Assembly (NCBI GenBank): GCA_964498585.1 | Contig: CAZCHH010000049.1 | Span: 1-25,727, forward strand | Direction: 5' to 3' | DNA: 25,727 bases | DNA from: JAAYJM01 sp964498585 | GTDB taxonomy: Bacteria > Bacteroidota > Ignavibacteria > Kapaibacteriales > UBA2268 | Shown: in pieces, positions 16,650-24,700 of the stretch | Layout of the letters: each line of letters opens with the position of its first letter | Position numbering within the stretch: the stretch's first letter is position 1 | Position numbers and translations under genes: made by a program | The notes under the pieces: generated by a model | The model's input: only the letters and a program-made list of their open reading frames with translations | The model's database searches: none | Told to the model about the DNA's origin: nothing

Positions 16650-17252
16650 TTACCATTTCAAAAAATATGAAGTAAGTTCCTGATATGATTCCATTTCTTT
16701 TTTATTATCTACGTAAATAAAATTAATTACTTTAATCAATCCAATTCCGGGCGAAAAATACATTTCATCAATTGCCATTTTAAAATCATTACCATACTGT
16801 TTCGGATATGTTTTTTGGTAAACATAGCATGAAAACACTCCTGCTGGAACAACTACTTGCATATTTCTTGATATAACATGCATTTGATAATTTTTAATAA
16901 CATCATACCACACATCATCGTATATAACAGGATATGCATATTTAAGATAAGCTGAATTGCTCGTATCGATACAATTAATATCGTAGAACCATAAACCACA
17001 TTTCTTATTTTTAGTAAGAAAAGAATTTAAACTATCAACTTTTAATTTATACCATATAGAATCATTAATTAAAGTATCTTTCTCAATATAAAAAGAATAA
17101 TTATAATTAGAATCTTCAGAATTAAATGAATAATTCCACTCATTCCCAACTTTCAAAGGGAGAATTTCTTTTGTTTCGCTCGGTGAAGAACTATCGCTGC
17201 AAGCAGAAATAATGAATAAAACTGCAATGAGAGATAAAATTAATTTTTTCAT
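16650..17252 (-). CDS. Putative lipoprotein, unknown function
   Basis: A 200-aa protein with a lipoprotein signal peptide: KK at the start, hydrophobic core and lipobox ISAC with the acylated cysteine C18, then a Ser-rich linker. The mature part begins 'LPLKVGNEWNYSF', a phrase common in FCB-group lipoproteins of unknown role, and contains 'VPAGVFSCYVYQ', another recurrent phrase in the same proteins. It is mostly beta strand in appearance. No enzymatic motif is seen. It lies downstream of nuoE on the same strand with an 80-bp gap that holds a dispersed repeat, so co-transcription is uncertain. Confidence 0.8.
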   Translation of the reverse strand: MKKLILSLIAVLFIISACSDSSSPSETKEILPLKVGNEWNYSFNSEDSNYNYSFYIEKDTLINDSIWYKLKVDSLNSFLTKNKKCGLWFYDINCIDTSNSAYLKYAYPVIYDDVWYDVIKNYQMHVISRNMQVVVPAGVFSCYVYQKTYPKQYGNDFKMAIDEMYFSPGIGLIKVINFIYVDNKKEMESYQELTSYFLKW

Positions 17253-17289
17253 ATCTTTTTATTTTTTAGTTGAACAAAATTGTTATCTT

Positions 17290-17317
17290 TTCCAGTCATA
17301 TTATCAACTTTGTTGAT
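17290..17317 (+). repeat. Dispersed repeat, copy 2
   Basis: TTCCAGTCATATTATCAAC (17290-17308) matches the copies at 3800-3818 and 19739-19757. Its 3' end overlaps a small palindrome ATCAAC-TTT-GTTGAT (17303-17317). It sits between the nuoE stop and the lipoprotein start. Confidence 0.6.
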
Positions 17318-17332
17318 AGCAAGACTTTGATT

Positions 17333-17800
17333 TCACTTCAAACCGTCTAAAATCTCATCAACTTTTTCGATATTAACATTCTCGTAATAATCTTCGTTTA
17401 TTGCAATCATTGGCGCACCACCGCAAGCTCCCATACACTCGACTTCTTCAAGAGAAAACATTCCGTTTGGCGTACATTCCATATTTTTAATACCATACTT
17501 ATTTGAAATATGCTTGAAAATCATTTCGCCTTCGTTTAGCATACAGGAAACGTTGGTGCATACCTGAACGTGGTATTTTCCCATCGGCTTTTTGAAATAC
17601 ATTGTGTAGAAACTTGCAACACCTTTCACGTGTGATTCGGAAAGATTGAGCAAATTAGCAATATATTCAAGAACTTCGTTAGAAAGCCAGCCGAATTTCT
17701 TTTGAGCAAGCCAAAGCACTGGCATAAGAGCAGCTTTCGTTTCAGGATAATTCGATTTTATTTCTTCAATTTTTTTAAGTTCTTCCGGTGAAAATTCCAT
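17333..17800 (-). CDS. nuoE: NuoE-type 2Fe-2S subunit (thioredoxin-like ferredoxin)
   Basis: A 155-aa protein of the 24-kDa complex I subunit family, binding one [2Fe-2S] cluster through C81, C86, C122 and C126 (CTNVSC and CMGACGG). The N-terminal helical part 'ALMPVLWLAQKKFGWLS' and 'VKGVASFYTMYF' are typical. AAGGT five bases ahead of the ATG supports the start. Normally nuoE sits with nuoF and nuoG or with the hydrogenase/formate dehydrogenase subunits that share this fold; here its neighbours are a glycosyltransferase and a lipoprotein. It could serve complex I in trans or a NADH-dependent hydrogenase encoded elsewhere; the sequence cannot separate these. Confidence 0.9.
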   Translation of the reverse strand: MEFSPEELKKIEEIKSNYPETKAALMPVLWLAQKKFGWLSNEVLEYIANLLNLSESHVKGVASFYTMYFKKPMGKYHVQVCTNVSCMLNEGEMIFKHISNKYGIKNMECTPNGMFSLEEVECMGACGGAPMIAINEDYYENVNIEKVDEILDGLK

Positions 17801-18007
17801 TTTATACCTTTTTACTCTTTAAATATTTATAGAATAGAAATTACAAAAGATTTTAATTTTATCAAAAAAATATTATTATTTTTATCTTACCTTACTCAAT
17901 TCCTATTTAAGATTTGAACAAGTTAAGTTGATGCGTTATTTCATTTTTAAACACAAGTAGCATTACTTTTGAGAGGGGGAATGTGCAAGGTGAATAAATA
18001 TTAGAAA

Positions 18008-18649
18008 TTATTCCTTCATTTTATTGCATATCGAATCTGCTGTATCTCTATAATATATATATGTTTTCAAATCAGTTTTTTCAGTTAAATACCCATTTTT
18101 TACTGCTCTATCAAAAAATTCACTATCTTCAGAGTACTGCTTGCGAAATCCTTTGAGAGCAATAGCCACTTCTGTTTTTACAAAAAAAGTTCCACCAATA
18201 ACACATTCTGAAAGATTTATTTGCGTGTTTGTATTGCTTTTGTCGGGAACGAATTCATTTCCAATAATTTGCACTCCTCCGTGGAGCAAATCTATATTTG
18301 GATTGCTGCTTAAAATAGCATAGCGGGTTTCAAGATGATTTTCGCAGTATTCATCATCAGAATCAAGAAAAGTCGTGTATTTCCCTTTTGCAACAGATAG
18401 CCCAAAATTGCGTGCCTCAGCTATTCCTTTATTCTCCTGATAGAAATAAGAAAAATTTTTTTGCTTTTCCAGATATGGTTTTACGACTTCTTTAGTATTA
18501 TCAGTGCTTCCATCATCAATTAAAATAACTTCCCAATCAGAAAAAGTTTGCTTTAAAAGAGAATTTAAAGCACGTTTCAAAAGGTTTGCTCTGTTGTAAG
18601 TGCATATAATTACTGAAAAATATTTTTTATTTGCGTTTTTGCTATTCAT
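18008..18649 (-). CDS. Family 2 glycosyltransferase
   Basis: A 213-aa GT-A fold enzyme that would transfer a sugar from a nucleotide-sugar donor to a cell-surface glycan or lipid. Landmarks are SVIICTYNRANLLKRALNSL (12-31), DDGSTD (45-50), 'NKGIAEARNFGL' (73-84) and the metal-binding DSDDE (96-100). The C-terminal 'SEDSEFFDRAVKNGY' resembles the ED-type acceptor/catalytic region. There is no transmembrane helix. It is a single gene, divergent from rsmG over 68 bp; there is no polysaccharide cluster around it, so the product is unknown. Confidence 0.92.
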   Translation of the reverse strand: MNSKNANKKYFSVIICTYNRANLLKRALNSLLKQTFSDWEVILIDDGSTDNTKEVVKPYLEKQKNFSYFYQENKGIAEARNFGLSVAKGKYTTFLDSDDEYCENHLETRYAILSSNPNIDLLHGGVQIIGNEFVPDKSNTNTQINLSECVIGGTFFVKTEVAIALKGFRKQYSEDSEFFDRAVKNGYLTEKTDLKTYIYYRDTADSICNKMKE

Positions 18650-18717
18650 TAAAAATCTTTTTTACATATTATCGTTAATAATTATGTAAATATAACAATT
18701 TTGTAGTGGAAAAATAA

Positions 18718-19383
18718 ATGGATTTAATAGAATTTTGGACATTATGCTCCTCGAATGGAATAGTGATTGAAAAAAGCCAAATCGACCTTTTCAAAAGGTA
18801 CAGCGACGATTTGAAGTATTGGAATGGCAAAATCAATCTGATTTCAAGGCGAGATGAAGAATTTTTATTTGAACATCATTTTCTTCATTCAATTTCCTGC
18901 CTGAAATACATTGATTTAAAACAAAAGGCAGATTGCTTAGATGTTGGAACCGGAGCTGGTCTGCCAGGTATTCCACTCTCAATAGTTAGAAATGATTTGA
19001 AATTTACTCTTATTGATTCAATCTCCAAAAAAATCAAAACTACTGAAATGTTCGCTAAACATCTTAATTTAAGATATATGCGAACCTTGGATTTAAGAAT
19101 TGAAGATTTAAACCAAAGACTTGATGAGGAAAGAAAATATGATTATATTTTTTCAAGAGCTGTAGCTACTATTGAGAAAATTATTAATTGGTCAGACAAA
19201 CTAATAAAAAAATCCGGCAGCTATATTTTTTATAAAGGCGGAGATTTAGAAACTGAAAAACAAGAAGCAATGGAACTTTATCCAAATTTGATTATTGAAG
19301 AAAAAGAAATTGATATTGTCGGCTACAACTGGTATAAAGAAAACGAGAAAAAAATTGTAATTTGCAGGTTCAATAATTATTAA
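18718..19383 (+). CDS. rsmG: 16S rRNA (guanine527-N7)-methyltransferase RsmG
   Basis: A 221-aa SAM-dependent methyltransferase that modifies G527 of 16S rRNA. 'YWNGKINLISRRDEEFLFEHH' lies in the N-terminal helical part (34-54), SAM motif I is CLDVGTGAGLPGIPL (73-87), and the acidic residue D100 ends the second strand. The length is usual for GidB/RsmG. No mnmG or parAB is adjacent, unlike in many genomes. The start is an ATG without a clear Shine-Dalgarno. Confidence 0.95.
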   Translation: MDLIEFWTLCSSNGIVIEKSQIDLFKRYSDDLKYWNGKINLISRRDEEFLFEHHFLHSISCLKYIDLKQKADCLDVGTGAGLPGIPLSIVRNDLKFTLIDSISKKIKTTEMFAKHLNLRYMRTLDLRIEDLNQRLDEERKYDYIFSRAVATIEKIINWSDKLIKKSGSYIFYKGGDLETEKQEAMELYPNLIIEEKEIDIVGYNWYKENEKKIVICRFNNY

Positions 19384-19422
19384 TTATTAATTGTTAATGG
19401 TTATTAGTTTATTGGGTTATTA

Positions 19423-19672
19423 GGTTATTTATCTTTATGTAAAAAAATATCCCGATAGGGATTAAAAAAGTGATAAATGATAAGTGATAAATGATTGGTT
19501 TATTTATCTTTATGTAAAAAATTATCCCATAGGGATTAAATTAATGATAATTAGGTTATTGGGTTATTTGGTTATTTATCTTTATGTAAAAAAAATATCC
19601 CGATAGGGATTATATATTTGTAGCAAAAATAATCCTTGACTGTGCTTATCCCGTAGGGATTAAATATTTGTA
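19423..19672. repeat. Three 43-nt spaced repeats plus a partial fourth
   Basis: Near-identical 43-nt units at 19423-19465, 19497-19539 and 19570-19612. Each begins GGTT(T)ATTTATCTTTATG, has an A-run and ends in the palindrome-bearing TATCCCGATAGGGATTA. The gaps of 31 and 30 nt are low-complexity ('gataaatgataagtgataaatg'). A partial unit (TTATCCCGTAGGGATTAAAT, from 19646) follows. 'TATTTGTAG' occurs after both unit 3 and the partial unit. The regular spacing recalls a CRISPR array, but the spacers are AT-simple and there is no cas gene. It is better read as a dispersed palindromic repeat amplified locally. Confidence 0.75.
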
Positions 19673-19730
19673 GTAAAAAAATTTCGTAAAGTTTGGGAAA
19701 CCTTATGAAAGAAAAATGTAAAGTTATAAC

Positions 19731-19757
19731 ATCAACTTGTTGATAGTATGACTGGAA
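19731..19757 (-). repeat. Dispersed repeat, copy 3
   Basis: The minus strand of 19739-19757 reads TTCCAGTCATACTATCAAC, the third copy of the 19-nt core. It is overlapped by a perfect palindrome ATCAACTTGTTGAT (19731-19744), also seen in the copy at 17303-17317. Confidence 0.6.
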
Positions 19758-19834
19758 TGGATATTCTGACTGCAGAGGAAATATGAAAGATTAAATAATA
19801 ATTATTTTAATAGTTATTCGTTTGAATATTAGAT

Positions 19835-20215
19835 TTGAAAAAAATAAATGAATATAGAATTGATTTTGTTCAACTTGAAAGTGGAAATATTCCATTTGAG
19901 AAGTTTCTTGATTCATTAAATAAATTGGAAAGATCTGAAGTTTTATCTTCTATTGAAGAATTTCGAGAATATTTAAGCAATAATCAACAGCTATCACCAA
20001 AAATTTCAAAACCATTAAGAAATGGAATATATGAATTAAAGATTAATCATCTGAACAGAACAACAAGAGCATTTTATTTTTTTCAAATTGGTAGGTTGAT
20101 TATATTTACCCATGGGTTAGTTAAAAAAACAAATAAAACACCAAACGAAGAAATTGAAAAAGCAATAAAATATAAAAAAATATATGAAAGTTTAAAAGAT
20201 GAAAACCAGATATGA
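19835..20215 (+). CDS. RelE/HigB-like toxin (phage Gp49-like family)
   Basis: A 126-aa protein with the outline of the RelE/HigB superfamily (Gp49-like): N-terminal 'IPFEKFLDSLNKLERSEVLSSIEEFREYL', central 'KPLRNGIYELKINHLNRTTRAFYFF' with the basic residues expected of an mRNA-cleaving active site, then 'IIFTHGLVKKTNKTPNEEIEKAIKYKK', very typical of this family. Such toxins cut mRNA on the ribosome and are neutralised by a downstream HigA-type antitoxin. The frame has no ATG near its start; a stop lies four codons before a TTG at 19835, which is the likely start. It overlaps the next gene by 17 nt, as in toxin-antitoxin operons. Confidence 0.8.
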   Translation: MKKINEYRIDFVQLESGNIPFEKFLDSLNKLERSEVLSSIEEFREYLSNNQQLSPKISKPLRNGIYELKINHLNRTTRAFYFFQIGRLIIFTHGLVKKTNKTPNEEIEKAIKYKKIYESLKDENQI

Positions 20216-20408
20216 ACAATACGTAGAAAAGCAAATGGAAGACCCTGAATTTAGAGCTTATTATATTCTTTCGAGAGAAAAAACAAAACTTGAATTTATG
20301 CTTGCAGATTTAGAACAGGAAATAGATACAAATTTTGAAAAAAAGCAAATTCAAAAAAGAGTAAAAAGCATAAGCAGATATGTAAGAAAAATTGGAATGA
20401 ATGAATAA
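20199..20408 (+). CDS. Small protein overlapping the toxin, candidate antitoxin
   Basis: A 69-aa protein whose ATG lies inside the last codons of the toxin gene (17-nt overlap), so the two are co-translated. The N-terminus 'YEQYVEKQMEDPEFRAYYIL' resembles the leader of HigA-type antitoxins ('..YVEEQLKDPEFR..'). The helix-turn-helix that normally follows is not recognisable; the remainder is a charged helix 'KTKLEFMLADLEQEI' and a basic tail. It may be a short antitoxin that neutralises but does not bind DNA in the usual way, or a remnant. Confidence in the gene is good; confidence in the role is moderate. Confidence 0.65.
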   Translation: MKTRYEQYVEKQMEDPEFRAYYILSREKTKLEFMLADLEQEIDTNFEKKQIQKRVKSISRYVRKIGMNE

Positions 20409-20474
20409 AAGACTAGCTGAAGAATTTAAATTCTATTATTTACATTATATTTGTTAATTTTTATAAATAAGTTA

Positions 20475-20831
20475 ATGCTTTATTATAATAAAAATAATAA
20501 ACTAAAAGCAAGAGAATTAAGAAATAATATGACTTTTGAAGAACGTTTACTATGGCAGAGAATTAAAAATAAACAATTGAATGAATTGCAGTTCTACAGA
20601 CAAAAACCTATTGGAGATTATATTGTTGATTTTTATTGCCCAAAAGTAAAATTAGTTATTGAAGTAGATGGTGGTTATCATTATAATAGTATTAATATTT
20701 TGTCAGATAATATAAGAAGTGAATATTTAAAAAGTTTAGGATTGAAAGTATTAAGATTTAACAATGTTGAAATAAAGAATAATATAAATAGTGTTGTAGA
20801 AAATATTATTGAAAATATAACAAAGGAATAA
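20475..20831 (+). CDS. DUF559 (Vsr-like) nuclease-fold protein
   Basis: About 118 aa of the DUF559 family, related to very-short-patch-repair endonucleases. Motifs in order: 'ARELRNNMTFEERLLWQRIKN', 'FYRQKPIGDYIVDFYCPK', 'LVIEVDGGYHY' and 'GLKVLRFNNVEI'. D and E of the IVDF/IEVDG strands form a PD-(D/E)XK-like site. The open frame extends upstream to a TTG at 20451, but the ATG at 20475 matches the usual DUF559 start. Single DUF559 genes are scattered through Bacteroidota, Chlorobi and cyanobacteria, often next to repeats and toxin genes as here. The function is unproven. Confidence 0.88.
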   Translation: MLYYNKNNKLKARELRNNMTFEERLLWQRIKNKQLNELQFYRQKPIGDYIVDFYCPKVKLVIEVDGGYHYNSINILSDNIRSEYLKSLGLKVLRFNNVEIKNNINSVVENIIENITKE

Positions 20832-20844
20832 AGAAAATGCAAGA

Positions 20845-21012
20845 AAATCCCCCCTACCCCCCTTTTTCAAAGGGGGGAAAGAATAAGATAATTATTTGCT
20901 ACTTTTTTCAAAAGGAGAAAAGATTAAAAATAATAAATTCTACATTTTTTACAGGGAAGAAAAGAAAATATTAATGAATCCCCCCTTTGAAAAAGGGGGG
21001 TAGGGGGGATTT
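20845..21012. mobile_element. 168-bp MITE-like element with 34-bp inverted ends
   Basis: Perfect 34-bp terminal inverted repeats at 20845-20878 and 20979-21012, starting AAATCCCCCCTACCCCCCTT and ending CAAAGGGGGGA. Each arm contains its own palindrome (CCCCCC TTTTTCAAA GGGGGG). The 100-bp AT-rich core has no ORF. There is no clear target-site duplication. The C/G-run arms stand out sharply from the AT-rich surroundings. It lies between the DUF559 gene and the DUF4159 operon; similar C6/G6 inverted repeats occur in many unrelated bacterial genomes. Confidence 0.8.
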
Positions 21013-21040
21013 CTTTGAGTAGTTCTTAAAATATATTTCT

Positions 21041-21048
21041 TAAATTTG
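21041..21048 (+). promoter_or_regulatory. Possible -7 box (TAnnTTTG) for the DUF4159 operon
   Basis: TAAATTTG fits the Bacteroidota -7 consensus, with TTTG at 21014-21017 (23-nt gap, a little long) as a possible -33 element at the edge of the MITE. It would start the transcript near 21055 and leave a leader of about 66 nt before the ATG at 21121. Confidence 0.35.
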
Positions 21049-21120
21049 CAATGAACTACTTTCTTATATTCGAAAATTCTTCTTTTGCAGTTGATTTTAA
21101 AAATTCTTAAAAATATAATT

Positions 21121-21795
21121 ATGAAACAAATAAAAATATATATTTTAATAATAACTTTACTTTTTGTAGGTCTATGCGATGCTTTTCCTCAACAGGCGAA
21201 AAGTGCCGTTAAACTTGCAAGAGTAAAGTATTCCGGTGGTGGCGACTGGTATAACGACCAATCTGCAGAAGTAAACCTTTTAAATTTCGTTTTAAAAAAT
21301 ACAAATATCAACGTTTCACCGGTTTACGAGTGGGTGGACTTGGCAAGCGATAATCTTTTTAATTATCCGCTAATTTTTATTACTGGTCACGGAAATGTGA
21401 ATTTTACTGAAAATGAAGTTCGCAGATTACGAGCTTATCTGGAAAATGGCGGTTTCCTTTATATTGATGACGACTACGGATTAGATGAATTTATCAGAAA
21501 ACAGATGAAACGCGTGTTTCCTGAACAGGATTTTGTTGAACTGCCATTTAATCATGAAATTTATAGCATTCATTATAAATTTCCTAATGGTTTGCCTAAA
21601 ACTCACGAACACGATAAAAAAGCTCCTCGTGGCTTCGGACTTTTTAATAACGGACGTATGTGCGTCTTTTTCACTTATGAAACCAATCCAAGCGACGGAT
21701 GGGCTGACCCTGATGTTCATAATAATCCTCCCGAAAAAAGAGAGGAAGCATTCAAAATTGGCACTAACATAATTGTTTGGGCTTTAACAAGGTAA
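21121..21795 (+). CDS. DUF4159 family exported protein
   Basis: A 224-aa protein with a signal peptide (hydrophobic stretch about 6-20, likely cut before 'FPQQ'), so it is periplasmic or secreted. The mature part is DUF4159: 'ARVKYSGGGDWYNDQSAEVNLLNF', 'FITGHGNVNFTENEVRRLRAYLENGGFLYIDDDYG', then 'PNGLPKTHEH' and 'DPDVHNNPPEKREEAFKIGTNIIVWALTR'. The fold is thought to be flavodoxin/GATase-like, but no activity is established. The open frame continues upstream to a TTG at 21085, but the ATG at 21121 gives the proper signal peptide. Its last codons carry AAGG, which serves as ribosome-binding site for the DUF4175 gene 4 nt later. In FCB genomes these genes often lie by MoxR/BatA-type genes; none is inside this window. 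Confidence 0.9.
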   Translation: MKQIKIYILIITLLFVGLCDAFPQQAKSAVKLARVKYSGGGDWYNDQSAEVNLLNFVLKNTNINVSPVYEWVDLASDNLFNYPLIFITGHGNVNFTENEVRRLRAYLENGGFLYIDDDYGLDEFIRKQMKRVFPEQDFVELPFNHEIYSIHYKFPNGLPKTHEHDKKAPRGFGLFNNGRMCVFFTYETNPSDGWADPDVHNNPPEKREEAFKIGTNIIVWALTR

Positions 21796-21799
21796 AAAT

Positions 21800-24700
21800 A
21801 TGCAAGCATATAATAAATCATACAGCGAAATAATTAAGCGCATTAATTCAACCAGAAAAAAAGAAGCTAATCTTGAGTTTATTACTGCGGTAATGAAATT
21901 TTTGGCAATTACAGCTGTCGCTCTGCTTCTTATCTCTATTATTGAACTTATATTCAACGGCAGTGAGACTTTCAGAACAACACTTGCAGGGATTTTAGCA
22001 TTGCTCATTGTTACCTCTATTGGGACTTTGCTCGCTGCTCCACTTGCAAAAATCACGGGTTACAAAGGAGTTCAATCGGAAGAGCAGGTTGCACTTCGCA
22101 TTGGAGATAAATATCCTGATTTAAAAGATAAACTATGCAATTCAATTCAGCTTGTTTCTTCTTTGGGAAATCAGGTTGGAACTTCATCTGCTCTTTCTGT
22201 GGCTGCTTTTAATGAAGTTTCAAATCTATCAAAAGATAAAAACTTCGATGAAATTATTGATAAAAAGGATTTCAAAAAAACGCTCCTTTTTTTCTTGATA
22301 TCTTCAATTATCGTCAGTTCTATTTTTTTAATTTTTCAAACATCTATTGGAAATGCTTTTAATAGAATCGTGAATTACAACGAATCCTATCTACCACCTG
22401 CACCATTTTCCTTGGAAATCTCTCCCATTGATGCAAGCATTTTACGTGGTCAAATCGCTACAATTTCTGTAAAAGCAAAAGGAACTGCTCCAGAATTTGT
22501 AACGCTTTTTCTCAAGGAAGAAAGACAGGAAAATTATGATTCGTATAAACTTAAACCAGATTCAAATAATTGCTTTATCTATACAATTCCAGCACTTAAA
22601 AATTCTGTTGAATTTTATGCTGAAGCCGATTGGCTTGATTCAAAAGTTGGGACTAATCACGGCAGAATAAAAGTAGTCGACAAACCGGAAATCCGTGCAA
22701 TCAACGGAAGAATAAATTATCCGGGCTATACCCGACTTGCTCCAACAAATTTCACAGAGCAAAATGCCGATTTATCTGCTCTGCGTGGTTCTAATATTCA
22801 TATTAATTTGCTTTCAAATAAAGAATTAAGCAAAGCAGAAATAATTATCGAAAAGCTAAATACCAAACAAATTAAGGCAGATTCAATTGCAACTCATACC
22901 GATAGCATCGCGCTGCCGATGACTGTTGACGGACGCAAGGCATTGGGTAGTTTTTCACTTTCAGCAACACTTAATTATTATTTTAGAATAACCGACAAAG
23001 AAGGTGAGCAAAGTGTAAATCCAGTAAAATACACTGCTCTTGCTCTTTCTGATGATTACCCGACTATTACATTAATTGACCCAACGAGCGATGTATCTTT
23101 AACGGAAAAAGCTGTTCTGCCAGTAAAAGTAGGTATTTCAGACGATTATGGCTTCTCACAGCTACTTCTTCACTATCGTCTTTCTGATTCAAAATACGCT
23201 CCACCAGACGAAAAATTCAGAAGCAATAAAGTTCCAATTTATTCGAGTGATTTATCTGCCGAGGTGAATTATCTTTGGGATTTGAATTTACTTGGTATTT
23301 CACCAGAAGACAAATTTGAATTTTACTTTGAAATTTTTGACAATGACATTGTTACTGGTCCAAAATCTGCTAAAACACGCGTTTTAACTGCCCGGCTCCC
23401 TTCTCTTGAAGAAGTATTTAAAGAAGTTGACAAAGGACACGAAACAGTTGAAAAAGACCTCGAAAATACTTTGAAAAAAGCTGAGGAAATCAAGAAAGAT
23501 ATGGAAGAGCTAAACAGGGAAATGCTCAAAGACCCTAAGAAAAAGGATTTGGATTGGAAGGAAAAGAAAAAATTAGAAGACATTGTAAAAAAACAAGAAG
23601 ATTTGAAAAACAAACTTGCAGATGTCCAGCAGAATATTCAGGACATTACAAAGAAACTTGAAGAAAATCAGGCAATGTCCCCTGAAACATTGCAAAAGTA
23701 TATGGAATTGCAGCAGCTTTTAAAGGAAGTAAATTCTGCTGATTTACAAAAACTTCAGGAACGTATGCAGGAAGCGATGAAGCAATTAACTCCCGAGCAA
23801 ATCCAAAAGGCAATGAAGGAAACTAAATTCGACGAAGACCAGTTCCGTAAAGGTTTGGAAAGAAGCATAAAAATACTAAAAAGATTACAAGCCGAACAAA
23901 AAGTCGATGCCTTGCAAAAGCGCGCTGAAGAACTTTTGAAAAAACAGGAAGATTTGGAAAAGAAAACTGAAAATTCAAATCCAAATGACCAGAACAAACG
24001 AAAAGAACTCGCTCAGGAACAAAGCCACTTGCAAGATGATTTAAAAGATTTGGCTAAAGAATTAAAAGATTTGGAAGATTTGATGAAAGAAATTGGCGAT
24101 AATATGCCAATGAAAGAGTTGGAACAGGCAAAACAAGAGCTAAATCAGGAACAGACAAATTCTGAGATGCAAAAGTCAGAGCAAAATATGAAAAATGGCG
24201 ATTTAAGTCAATCGCAGAAATCTCAGCAAACAGCAAGTAAGAATTTGAAAAACTTTGCTCAAAGTATGATGTCTTTGAAACAGGCAATGGAAGACAAAGT
24301 TAGCAAAGAAGCAATGCGAAAACTTCAGCAAGCTATGATGAATCTACTTGAACTTTCTGAACAGCAGGAAAATTTACAACAATCTACACAAAATACAACA
24401 GCAAACTCTGTCCAAATGCCTAAACTCGCCGAAACGCAATCGGAAATCCTTGAAGCAATTGCTAACGTTACAAATATGATGGTTGAACTTTCTCAGAAAA
24501 CATTTGCTGTTACTCCTGAAATGGGAAAACACCTCGGCGATGCTATGCAAAGTATGCAATCTGCTATACAAGATATGTCAAACCGCTCCACACAAAGAGC
24601 ATCACAGGAACAAGCTCAGGCGATGGCTTCAATGAACGCTGCTGCTATGGAAATGCAATCAATGCTTTCCACAATGCAGCAAAGCGGCGGCTCCTGCTCA

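Larger units (their letters stand above)
19384..19834. other. 451-bp repeat-filled intergenic region
   Basis: Begins with simple AT repeats right after rsmG, then the 43-nt spaced repeats (19423-19672) and one copy of the TTCCAGTCAT repeat (19731-19757). No ORF is plausible in it. It marks the left edge of the accessory-looking stretch with the toxin-like and DUF559 genes. Confidence 0.65.

Noticed and set aside
19423..19672. CRISPR array
   Set aside because: Only three full units, repeats differ from each other, spacers are AT-simple and partly alike, the period is longer than usual for type I/II arrays and no cas gene is present.
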